Positions 1 to 5,005 of a DNA stretch of 5,005 nt are shown here, piece after piece (positions within the stretch are counted from its first letter, which is position 1; every line of letters begins with the position of its first letter). Source of the stretch: an uncultured Shinella sp. Its GTDB lineage: Bacteria > Pseudomonadota > Alphaproteobacteria > Rhizobiales > Rhizobiaceae. The stretch is from contig CAMLOC010000339.1 in assembly GCA_946481465.1 (NCBI GenBank), positions 1 to 5,005 on the forward strand. Direction: 5' to 3'. The notes beneath the pieces were generated by a model. The model saw only the letters and a list, made by a program, of their open reading frames with translations, made no database searches and had not been told where the DNA came from. A program made the translations under genes and the position numbers.

Positions 1-974
1 TTCCCGCTGAGATCGAGAAGAAGATCAAGGAGAAGCCGAACGAGCGCTGCCGCGTGACGTGGGGCTGGTGGCGGCTATGGGCCGAGGTCGGCGACGTCGT
101 CTGGCAGCATGTCGTGATGATCGGCGAGAAGGTCATTCACGAGGCCAAGCTCAAGGGCGTCGGCTCGTGCCCGCTGCTGGTCGGGCGGTTCAACCGCGAT
201 CCGATGTTCCCGTTCGGTCATGGCCCGACTCTGCAGTCATTGCCCGACATGCGACGTCTCGACGAGACGGAGGCGCTGAAGATCGACAACGCCGATTTCC
301 AGATCCACCCAGCGATCCTCTACCAGGACGACAGCGTTCTGAACCTGTCGAACGGGATCGAACCCGGCATGGGCTACCCATTCCGGCAGACCGGCGGCGA
401 TCCGTGGCACAGCCTGGCGCCGGAGGGCAACGTCTCGTTCGCCGAGTTCGAGACGCAGCGCGTCGAACAGCGCATCCGCCGGCTGCATTTCGTCGACTTC
501 CCCGAACAGCAGGGCAAGACGCCGCCGACGGCCGAACAGTGGATGGACGAGTTGCAGCGCGCCAAGCGCCGCATCGGCACGCCCGGCAAGGTTTTCTTCA
601 AGGAACTGCCCATGGAGGTGTTCCTGCGGTTCAAGTACCTGCTCACCGCTCGCGGCGTGATCGAGGACGTCAAGGTCGACGGCAAGACGATCGCCCTGAC
701 GCCCTACGATCCGACCGAGCAGGCGCAAGAGTTTCAGGACGTGCAGGTCGCCGGTCGCATCCTGCAGATGGCGCAAGCCTATTTCGGGCAGACCGCCGCG
801 CTCGAAATCGACGGCTCGGCGACGCTGAAGAACATCAAGGACAAGCTGCGGGACAAGATCGTCGTGCTGCGACCAAAGGAGGAGATCGCTGCGGCGATCG
901 AGCAATTCGCGCCGGTGCTCGGCGGCGGTGGGGGAGGGGGCGGCGGTCTTCCGCCCGGAGGCGAGACAGCATGA
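1..974 (+). CDS. Portal (head-to-tail connector) protein, podovirus type, C-terminal part
   Basis: The frame is open from the left edge, with the first full codon at base 3, and ends at TGA 972-974, giving 323 visible residues; the N-terminus lies outside. It resembles the bacteriophage head-to-tail connecting protein family (T7 gp8-like), which forms the dodecameric ring at one capsid vertex through which DNA is packaged and to which the tail attaches. Counting from the first visible residue, three family hallmarks are seen: a GRFNRDP...GHGPTLQSLPDMRRLDE block near 61-88 (family form: YGRGP followed by LPD and a leucine-rich helix), a Q(R)IRRLHFVDFP block near 156-167, and a TPPTAEQWMDEL segment near 173-184 in the place of the usual TATEV helix. 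The C-terminus is a nine-glycine tract (307-315) before LPPGGETA. A GTG at 54 could be mistaken for the start, but coding continues upstream. The stop overlaps the next ATG, which implies translational coupling. The family call is confident; full length is unknown. Confidence 0.88.
   Translation, partial: PAEIEKKIKEKPNERCRVTWGWWRLWAEVGDVVWQHVVMIGEKVIHEAKLKGVGSCPLLVGRFNRDPMFPFGHGPTLQSLPDMRRLDETEALKIDNADFQIHPAILYQDDSVLNLSNGIEPGMGYPFRQTGGDPWHSLAPEGNVSFAEFETQRVEQRIRRLHFVDFPEQQGKTPPTAEQWMDELQRAKRRIGTPGKVFFKELPMEVFLRFKYLLTARGVIEDVKVDGKTIALTPYDPTEQAQEFQDVQVAGRILQMAQAYFGQTAALEIDGSATLKNIKDKLRDKIVVLRPKEEIAAAIEQFAPVLGGGGGGGGGLPPGGETA
921..946 (+). other. G-rich tract at the 3' end of the portal gene
   Basis: Eight G-runs lie in a row, including G5 (930-934), A, and G5 (936-940). 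They encode the polyglycine tail of the portal. The tract could slip during replication, transcription or sequencing, and a quadruplex built on runs of two or more G is possible in the mRNA-sense strand. It sits just upstream of the ribosome binding site of the next gene. Whether it does anything beyond coding for glycine is not shown. Confidence 0.5.
957..961 (+). promoter_or_regulatory. Ribosome binding site (GGAGG) for the 971 gene
   Basis: A full GGAGG lies inside the end of the portal gene, nine bases before the ATG at 971. It supports 971 as a true start in a frame that is open, by chance, from far upstream inside the portal gene, so the start cannot be chosen from the open frame alone. 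Confidence 0.7.
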
Positions 975-1297
975 CGCCGGATCAGGAACTCGTCGAAGCT
1001 TGGCAGCGAATCCTCTCGGATCGGGCCATACGTGGCGACGGCGCAAAGGCGCAATTGTGGTTGCGGCGCAAGCTCTTAGCGGTGCCACCGATCAACTTCC
1101 CTACATGTGCGGTGCACGATTTCGAGGGGCAGCGGAGATTGGCGCAAGAACTTCTGAGCTTCGCAGCGAGCGCCGATGTCGAACCTGACGAGCACCTTGA
1201 AAGCCGAGCCGATCTCGATCACGAGCGAGCGCGTCGTCGCGCCGCTGGTGCCGAGCCGCAGCGCCCTCGCGGGGCTGCCCGGCGCGTGCCAGGGTAG
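971..1297 (+). CDS. Small head-module protein, possibly Bbp19-like
   Basis: This encodes 108 residues. The start is set by the ATGA overlap with the portal stop and a GGAGG at 957-961. Residues 1-68 look like a real protein: an amphipathic start (QELVEAWQRILSD) and a central FEGQRRLAQELL segment near 51-62. The latter recalls the small Bbp19-type proteins that sit between portal and scaffold in BPP-1-like phages; the similarity is by eye and weak, and position is the better argument. No biochemical role can be given. Residues 69-108 are very arginine-rich and coincide with the overlap with the scaffold gene, so they may be translated overlap without their own selection. Codon use differs from the flanking genes: 21 of the first 68 codons end in A or T, including the otherwise avoided ATA, TTA, AGA and TGT. 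It may be an acquired or weakly expressed gene. Confidence 0.62.
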   Translation: MTPDQELVEAWQRILSDRAIRGDGAKAQLWLRRKLLAVPPINFPTCAVHDFEGQRRLAQELLSFAASADVEPDEHLESRADLDHERARRRAAGAEPQRPRGAARRVPG

Positions 1298-2087
1298 CGT
1301 CGCCTTCCTCGCCTCCGGCCTCGGCCCGCGCATCTGCTTCTCGGCGGATGATGGCGCTGCCGGATCGGGCGGCGATACTGGCGGCGGCGGTGGTGACGCT
1401 GGTGCTGCGGCTGGAGGCGATGCCGGAGCTGGTGCCGCGCTCCAGCGGCCCGACGGCATCGACGATCAGTTTTGGGACGACAAGACCGGCGTCAAATACG
1501 CCGAGCTGAAGACCCATCTCGACGAACTGCGCGCGGTCAAGGCCGCGCAGGACGCCAAGGCCGCGGCCGTGCCGGAGAAGCCGGACGGTTACGAGCTCAA
1601 ACTGCCGGCCGATCTCAAGTTCGGCGATGGCGAGAGTTTCGAGCTCAATCCCGATGATCCGATGGTGGCGTTCGGCCGCGAGGTCGCGCACTCGGCTGGC
1701 CTCGATCAGGCCGGCTTCGAGAAGCTGGTCGGCATGTATGCGCAGCGCGAGGTCGCGACCGCGAAGGAACTGAACGGCCTGATCGCCAAGCAGATCGAAG
1801 CACTCGGCCCCAAGGGCGGCGAGCGCCAGGCCGCGGCCAAGAACTTCCTTGCGGCCAAACTCGGCGCCGATGCCGCCGTGATCTTCGAGCCGGTGCTGAA
1901 CCTCAAGGTCGGCGTCGAGAAGCTTGAAGCGCTCATGAAGATCGCGAGCGGCGGCGGCGGGCCCGGCCTGACGCAGACCGGGCGCGAGGGCGGAGCCAAT
2001 GCCGGCCCGACCGAAGAGGAATACGCGGCGATGTCGCCCGCGGATCGACTGGTTGCCGCACGCAAAGCTGCGTCCGGCGGGCGATAG
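1176..2087 (+). CDS. Capsid scaffolding (assembly) protein
   Basis: The 303-residue protein probably directs shell assembly by binding the capsid protein inside the procapsid and leaving before DNA packaging. After an atypical N-terminal part (1-59) comes a Gly/Ala/Asp-rich linker (about 60-88). The body opens with a DGIDDQFWDDKTG motif (93-105), a form typical of phage scaffold proteins, followed by a charged helix (about 107-130, ELKTHLDELRAVKAAQ), a PEKPDGYELKLP segment, a helical GLDQAGFEKLVGMYAQRE region (about 176-193) and long Ala/Lys/Glu helices. The end is EEYAAMSPADRLVAARKAA, a helical tail as scaffolds use to bind capsid. The start is the first ATG after the in-frame stop at 1155-1157; only a weak AGCGAG precedes it. 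Nearly every codon of 1176-1340 ends in G or C, so this stretch is translated in this frame although it overlaps the previous gene by 122 bases. A GTG at 1248 is an alternative start without a visible ribosome site. The capsid gene follows after 11 bases. Confidence 0.82.
   Translation: MSNLTSTLKAEPISITSERVVAPLVPSRSALAGLPGACQGSVAFLASGLGPRICFSADDGAAGSGGDTGGGGGDAGAAAGGDAGAGAALQRPDGIDDQFWDDKTGVKYAELKTHLDELRAVKAAQDAKAAAVPEKPDGYELKLPADLKFGDGESFELNPDDPMVAFGREVAHSAGLDQAGFEKLVGMYAQREVATAKELNGLIAKQIEALGPKGGERQAAAKNFLAAKLGADAAVIFEPVLNLKVGVEKLEALMKIASGGGGPGLTQTGREGGANAGPTEEEYAAMSPADRLVAARKAASGGR
1371..1442 (+). repeat. Gly/Ala/Asp low-complexity repeat in the scaffold gene
   Basis: Codons for GGDTGGGGGDAGAA and then GGDAGAGAA form an imperfect repeated unit. 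It encodes a probably flexible linker between the atypical N-terminal part and the scaffold body. The many GGT, GCT and GGA codons stand out from the G/C-ending codons around them, as expected of a repeat that grows and shrinks by slippage. Confidence 0.6.
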
Positions 2088-2098
2088 GGGACTGATCC

Positions 2099-3028
2099 AT
2101 GAAGACGCTTGTCGAATACGCCAAGGGCCTGCCGACCACTGACCCGGCCCGTCCGCTGATCGAGTCGTTCGCGACGTCCTCCGACATCATGCAGGCCATC
2201 CCGTTCGATGGGCTGACCGGCCCCGTCTATGAGGGCTTCCGCCAGGCGGCCCTTCCGACGATCGGCTTCCGCGCGATCAACGAGACGTCGACGACCGGCA
2301 CCGGCAAGGTCGAGCCCTTCCAGGAAGCGAGCTTCATCGTCGACCATGATCTCGACGTGGACCGCGCGATCGTCGACCGCTACGGCGAGACGCGCCGCGC
2401 CCGCGAGGAGACGATGGCGATGGCCGCAGCGGGCAAGCTGTGGGTCGATACCTTCCTGAAGGGCGACAACCCGGCGAACCCGCGCGTCTTCGACGGCCTG
2501 CAGCGGCGCGCGGCGAAGTTCGGGCGCACCTACAACAACTCGACGGCATCGGGCGGCGCTGCGCTGTCGCTCTACAACCTCGACAAGCTGCGCCAGAACG
2601 TCTCGAATCCGACGCACTGGATATTCGGCTTCGATCTGATGCCGCGCCTGATCCAGGCGGCGCGCAACACGTCGATCTCGGGCTTCGTCATCCAGAGCTG
2701 GGACGAGGTCGGCAAGCCGAAGATGAGCTATGCCGGCATCCCGATCCTGTTCGGCTACGAGAAGGACGACCACGGCACGGTCCTGCCGTTCAACGAGGTC
2801 GGCGCCGGCGGCGGCGCGGCCGTCACCACCTCGGTCTATCTCGTTTCGTTCCGGGACGGCGGACTGAAGGGCCTCCAGCTCAAGCCGATGTCGTTCAACG
2901 ACAAGGGCCTGCTGGAGAACGGCATCACCTACCGGACGCACATGACCTGGGACGTCGGTCTGGTCGACGAGCACAAGTACTGCCTCGGCCGGCTCACCTC
3001 GATCACCGACGCGGCTTTCGTCGCGTAA
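2099..3028 (+). CDS. Major capsid protein, HK97 fold
   Basis: This encodes 309 residues that form the icosahedral shell. The start is supported by an AGGGG (2086-2090) that overlaps the scaffold stop. It resembles the GP7/Bbp17-type group of HK97-fold capsid proteins. An N-terminal segment (1-35) leads into IPFDGLTGPVYEGFRQAALP (34-53). An extended beta arm follows, the probable E-loop, with FRAINETSTTGTG and VEPFQEASFIVDHDLDVDR (57-89), then the long spine helix (90-120), the family-typical FDGL near 131-134, the P-domain FGFDLMPRLIQAAR (176-189), and a C-terminal beta strand with ITYRTHMTWDVGLVDEHKYCLGRL (276-299). About 300 residues without a long N-terminal extension fits a shell that uses a separate scaffold protein rather than a fused delta domain, and a scaffold gene lies immediately upstream. 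No protease gene is seen in the window. Codons are strongly biased to G/C endings, as expected of a very highly expressed gene. Confidence 0.9.
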   Translation: MKTLVEYAKGLPTTDPARPLIESFATSSDIMQAIPFDGLTGPVYEGFRQAALPTIGFRAINETSTTGTGKVEPFQEASFIVDHDLDVDRAIVDRYGETRRAREETMAMAAAGKLWVDTFLKGDNPANPRVFDGLQRRAAKFGRTYNNSTASGGAALSLYNLDKLRQNVSNPTHWIFGFDLMPRLIQAARNTSISGFVIQSWDEVGKPKMSYAGIPILFGYEKDDHGTVLPFNEVGAGGGAAVTTSVYLVSFRDGGLKGLQLKPMSFNDKGLLENGITYRTHMTWDVGLVDEHKYCLGRLTSITDAAFVA

Positions 3029-3035
3029 CGAACAC

Positions 3036-3057
3036 GGCGGGGGCTCCGGCCCCTGCC
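3036..3057 (+). promoter_or_regulatory. Strong hairpin between capsid and cement genes
   Basis: A 9-bp stem (3036-3044 with 3049-3057, one G-U pair) is closed by C(UCCG)G, an extra-stable UNCG tetraloop. It begins eight bases after the capsid stop codon. No T-run follows, so it is not a classical terminator. It may protect the 3' end of capsid mRNA, or cause pausing that lowers transcription of the genes behind it. Confidence 0.65.
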
Positions 3058-3085
3058 ATCATCGCCAACTGACAGGAGCGCCACG

Positions 3086-3523
3086 ATGGGCCGCCGTGTT
3101 TACCTCTTCGATGCCGACCTCGAACTGAAGGATGCCGGCGCTCTGACCGCGTCGGCCGCCGCGCAGGTCGACTCCGCGGCTCGCGTGCTCGACATGGGCG
3201 CCGCCCGCTTCGACGGGCTGGCGCTGATCAACGTCACGGCGCTCGATATCGCGTCGAATGACGAGATCTACCACATCTTCGTGCAGGGATCGAGCTCGTC
3301 GAGCTTCGCCAGCGATATCGAGAACCTCGCCTGTCTGGAGCTTGGCGCGACCGAGGTCCGAGCCGGCGGCGCGAAGGACTCCGTGACCGGCATCTACGAG
3401 CTGCCGGTGACCAACGAGGCCGCGGACACGGTCTATCGCTACATCCGCATCTATGTGCTGATCGCCGGAACGACGCCGTCGATCAACTTCACCGCTTTCC
3501 TGTCGAACCAGGCCGGGCACTAA
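3086..3523 (+). CDS. Capsid cement/decoration protein, Bbp16-like
   Basis: The 145-residue protein has AGGAG (3074-3078) seven bases before the ATG. It is rich in predicted beta strands and has no membrane segment. The pattern fits the Bbp16 family of jellyroll cement proteins that sit on the outer shell and stabilise it after expansion: an N-terminal LELKDAGALTASAAAQVDS (12-30), an ALINVTALDIAS strand near 46-57, an HIFVQGSSSSSFASD turn near 63-77, and the C-terminal pair ELPVTN...YRYIRIYVLIAGT (105-129) ending in a final strand, INFTAFLSN. The place directly behind the capsid gene is the usual one for this family. Only sequence style and context support the call; no database match was made. 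A plain head decoration protein of another fold is the main alternative. Confidence 0.72.
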   Translation: MGRRVYLFDADLELKDAGALTASAAAQVDSAARVLDMGAARFDGLALINVTALDIASNDEIYHIFVQGSSSSSFASDIENLACLELGATEVRAGGAKDSVTGIYELPVTNEAADTVYRYIRIYVLIAGTTPSINFTAFLSNQAGH

Positions 3524-3531
3524 GCCCGGCC
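3511..3531 (+). promoter_or_regulatory. Hairpin over the cement-gene stop codon
   Basis: A perfect 8-bp stem (3511-3518 with 3524-3531) has the loop ACTAA, so the TAA stop codon (3521-3523) sits in the loop. No T-run follows. The right arm ends seven bases before the GAGG ribosome site (3538-3541) of the next gene. A ribosome ending the cement gene would melt it, so it may couple or limit translation of the small gene downstream. Confidence 0.55.
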
Positions 3532-3548
3532 ATTGCTGAGGTGCCACG

Positions 3549-3731
3549 ATGAAGGTCAAGGTTTACGAGCAGTACAAGGACGACAAGGGCAACGAGGTCA
3601 ACGACGAGCACGAGATGTGGTCGGTCGATGCCCGCGAGGCGGTTGCGAACGGCAAGGGCCGGTTCGCGCTGCAGCCCTTCGTGAAGGGCGGCAAGGCCAA
3701 GTCCGACAAGGACGACGGCAAGAAGTCCTGA
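3549..3731 (+). CDS. Small charged protein of unknown function
   Basis: This encodes 60 residues, with GAGG at 3538-3541 seven bases before the ATG. The bases just before the start (GCCACG) repeat those before the cement gene. I do not recognise a family. Residues 1-45 look like a small folded domain, with a beta-strand start (KVKVYEQYKDD) and a helix plus strand around WSVDAREAVANGKGRFAL (24-41). The DAREAV...G pattern is often seen in short phage head proteins, which is not enough to name it. Residues 46-60 are a lysine-rich, probably disordered tail. There is no signal peptide or membrane segment. As last gene of the head module it may be a minor head or head-completion protein, or a helper not found in the virion. 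The bias to G/C-ending codons and good ribosome site support a real gene. Confidence 0.7.
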   Translation: MKVKVYEQYKDDKGNEVNDEHEMWSVDAREAVANGKGRFALQPFVKGGKAKSDKDDGKKS

Positions 3732-3749
3732 CGGCTCCCTTCGGGGCTG
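3732..3749 (+). other. Hairpin directly after the head operon's last gene
   Basis: A 7-bp stem (3732-3738 with 3743-3749, with two G-U pairs) and a four-base CTTC loop start on the first base after the stop codon. It has no T-run and lies eight bases before the terminator stem, so the two form a tandem pair. Confidence 0.45.
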
Positions 3750-3757
3750 TATTAGCG

Positions 3758-3788
3758 GGGCCGGGCGAAAGCTCGGCCCTTTCTCTTT
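3758..3788 (+). terminator. Rho-independent terminator of the head operon
   Basis: A 9-bp GC-rich stem (3758-3766 with 3771-3779, one G-U pair) is closed by a GAAA tetraloop and followed by TTTCTCTTT (3780-3788). It lies 26 bases after the stop of the 60-residue gene and should end transcription of the portal-to-small-gene block. The tail-fibre gene behind it then needs read-through, antitermination or its own promoter. Confidence 0.9.
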
Positions 3789-3831
3789 GTGCGGTGCGCA
3801 GCGGCTGGATCGCGCCAATCCTGCGCTGAAT

Positions 3832-3836
3832 AGGAG
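3832..3836 (+). promoter_or_regulatory. Ribosome binding site (AGGAG) for the tail-fibre gene
   Basis: AGGAG lies eight bases before the ATG at 3845. The nine bases AGGAGCGCC at 3832-3840 are identical to those before the cement gene at 3074-3082. It fixes the fibre start. Confidence 0.7.
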
Positions 3837-3844
3837 CGCCCGGC

Positions 3845-5005
3845 ATGCCGTATCGTGAACTGTTCTTCGACCGGCCCGGCGACGCAGAGCAGGGCAAGAA
3901 GGAGGAGCTGCAGACGGCTCTTCCCAAAATCGACGAGATGCTGCGCGAACTGTTCTCGTCGGCAGGCACGATCCCCGACAAGGCGACACTCGAACAAGCC
4001 GGGCTCGGCGTCGACAACACGACGTTCATGACGCCGTTCCTGGTGAAGACGGCCGCCATCCTGTTCGCGGCGGATGGCGTGTTCAATGCGGGGACGGCCT
4101 ATGCGGCCGGCACGATCGGCGAGGCGCTGAAACTGCGGGCTCTGCTGGCGTCGCCGGAGTTTACCGGCGCGCCACTTGCTCCGACCGCGGCGCCCGGCAC
4201 GAACACGACGCAGATCTCGACGACGGCCTTCGTGCAGGCGGCGATCGCGGCGCTGGTCGACTCCTCTCCCGGCACGCTCGACACGCTGAACGAGCTTGCC
4301 GCGGCGCTCGGCGACGACCCGAATTTCGCGACGACGACGGCGACGGCGCTCGCGAACCGCATCCGCTACGATGCGGCGCAGTCGCTGTCCGGCCCTCAGT
4401 CCCTGCAGGCGCGGCAGAACCTCGGCTTGACGGTCGTCGGCGACGCGCTCGCAATCGCGTCAAGCAAGAACGCCGCGCTGCAGGCGATCGATGCGCCGTG
4501 GCAATTGCTCTCTGAGGTGACCGTCTCGGGCTCGCCTGGCAATGTCGAGTTCACCGGGCTGTCTGGCACGCTTGAACACCGGCTGCTGATCTCGGGCGTT
4601 CGGCCGGCGACTGACGACATGCCGCTTATCCTTCAGGTTCAAACCGGCGGGTCGACATGGCAGACCAGCGGCTATGTCTTCGCGGGCAGGCTTCAAGCAC
4701 CCGCTGGCGGCGCGGACACTGGATCGACCGTCGATTCCTATAGCTCCGGCATCGTTCTCACGCGTGTCGGCGCCGGAAACGGCGTCGGAAACGCTGCGGG
4801 AGAGGGGGCGGAGGGTGAGGTTTCGTTCGTGCCTGCTGACACGAACCATCGACGCCGGGTCCGCAGCGCTGTGTCCTTCACGCGATCGGATGGGGCTGAT
4901 TGCCACGCTGTTGTCGGCGGCGCCTATGGTTCATCGGGCGCGATCACCGGCGTTCGGCTCGTATGGGTTTCTGGCAACTTCGCCAACGTCGGCCGCGTAT
5001 CTCTG
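3845..5005 (+). CDS. Tail fibre protein, N-terminal part (open at window end)
   Basis: 387 codons run without a stop to the right edge. The protein probably forms a trimeric fibre that binds the host surface. A charged helical N-terminus (about 13-36) may form a short coiled coil or attach to the tail. Residues 60-105 hold TTFMTPFLVKTAAI and further repeats. A classic fibre segment follows: SPEFTGAPLAPTAAPGT (103-119), TTQISTTAFVQAAIAALVD (121-139), SPGTLDTLNELAAALGDDPNF (141-161) and YDAAQSLSGPQSLQARQNLG (175-194). This kind is shared by tail fibres of many phages. From about residue 219 the protein changes to a beta-rich, Gly/Ser/Thr-rich part (for example VTVSGSPGNVEFTGLSGTLEHRLLISGV), a likely beta-sandwich receptor-binding or base domain. 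Codon use changes there too: about 13% of codons end in A or T before residue 219 and about 30% after. It stands alone behind the terminator. The fibre call is firm; the receptor is unknown. Confidence 0.87.
   Translation, partial: MPYRELFFDRPGDAEQGKKEELQTALPKIDEMLRELFSSAGTIPDKATLEQAGLGVDNTTFMTPFLVKTAAILFAADGVFNAGTAYAAGTIGEALKLRALLASPEFTGAPLAPTAAPGTNTTQISTTAFVQAAIAALVDSSPGTLDTLNELAAALGDDPNFATTTATALANRIRYDAAQSLSGPQSLQARQNLGLTVVGDALAIASSKNAALQAIDAPWQLLSEVTVSGSPGNVEFTGLSGTLEHRLLISGVRPATDDMPLILQVQTGGSTWQTSGYVFAGRLQAPAGGADTGSTVDSYSSGIVLTRVGAGNGVGNAAGEGAEGEVSFVPADTNHRRRVRSAVSFTRSDGADCHAVVGGAYGSSGAITGVRLVWVSGNFANVGRVSL

Noticed and set aside
59..970. Plus-strand frame open for about 300 codons upstream of the 971 start
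   Set aside because: It overlaps the portal fully, encodes arginine-rich sequence with no motif, and the real gene in this frame starts at 971 with its own ribosome site.
237..1088. Open frame of 283 codons on the minus strand opposite the portal gene
   Set aside because: Antisense shadow of the portal gene; its Arg- and Leu-rich content shows no recognisable domain.
1101..1691. Minus-strand frame of 196 codons opposite the scaffold start
   Set aside because: Shadow of the scaffold coding frame without start signals or domain.
1706..2974. Long open frame of 422 codons on the minus strand across scaffold and capsid genes
   Set aside because: It lies opposite two well-supported genes, is very rich in Arg, Ala and Asp, and matches the expected antisense shadow of G/C-ending codons.
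3288..3306. Self-complementary GAGCTCGTCGAGC stretch in the cement gene
   Set aside because: Explained by alternating TCG and AGC serine codons in a serine run; no regulatory position.
3787..3834. Possible sigma-70 promoter before the tail fibre (TTGTGC with AT-containing GAATAG)
   Set aside because: The -35 match is only three of six and the spacing to the AT-containing hexamer is far too long.
3489..4086. Overlapping minus-strand frames across the terminator region
   Set aside because: They run through the strong terminator and two plus-strand genes, and their serine/arginine-rich sequences lack any motif.
4329..4350. Short ACG/GCG codon repeat in the tail-fibre gene
   Set aside because: Encodes a Thr/Ala stretch (TTTATA) of the ordinary fibre repeat; too short to be a repeat element.
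1..5005. CRISPR array, tRNA gene, insertion sequence or defence genes
   Set aside because: No spaced repeats, cloverleaf, terminal inverted repeats or recognisable defence proteins were seen on either strand.

Overview
The window is part of the virion-assembly region of a tailed phage or prophage, with every supported gene on the + strand. The sequence is GC-rich. Codon use is dominated by third-position G or C, and the proteins read like those of podovirus-type phages and prophages of alphaproteobacteria, probably Rhizobiales-like hosts. The host assignment is inferred from composition and protein style, not from a search. No integrase, attachment site or bacterial gene is visible, so a free phage cannot be told from a prophage.

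Layout: the window opens inside the portal (head-to-tail connector) gene (1-974). A small gene overlaps its stop by ATGA (971-1297). A scaffolding protein (1176-2087), whose start lies 122 bases inside the small gene, comes next, followed by an HK97-fold major capsid protein (2099-3028). A jellyroll-type capsid cement or decoration protein (3086-3523) and a 60-residue protein of unknown function (3549-3731) close the block. A strong intrinsic terminator (3758-3788) ends this head module. Behind it starts a tail-fibre gene (3845 onward) that is still open at the window end.

The gene order portal, small protein, scaffold, capsid, cement matches the head module of Bordetella phage BPP-1 (Bbp19, Bbp18, Bbp17 and Bbp16 type genes) as recalled, and it supports the individual calls. 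The genes would build a procapsid: the portal nucleates the shell, the scaffold directs capsid assembly and is lost, and the cement protein stabilises the expanded shell. The fibre later provides host recognition.

No clearly new system is visible. The points most worth a second look are the long out-of-frame overlap between the small gene and the scaffold gene, the GC-rich hairpins at the ends of the three genes from capsid to the 60-residue gene, the codon-use break inside the tail fibre that suggests an exchanged receptor-binding part, and the position of the fibre gene directly behind a terminator without a recognisable promoter. The window has no gene-free stretch over 300 bases.
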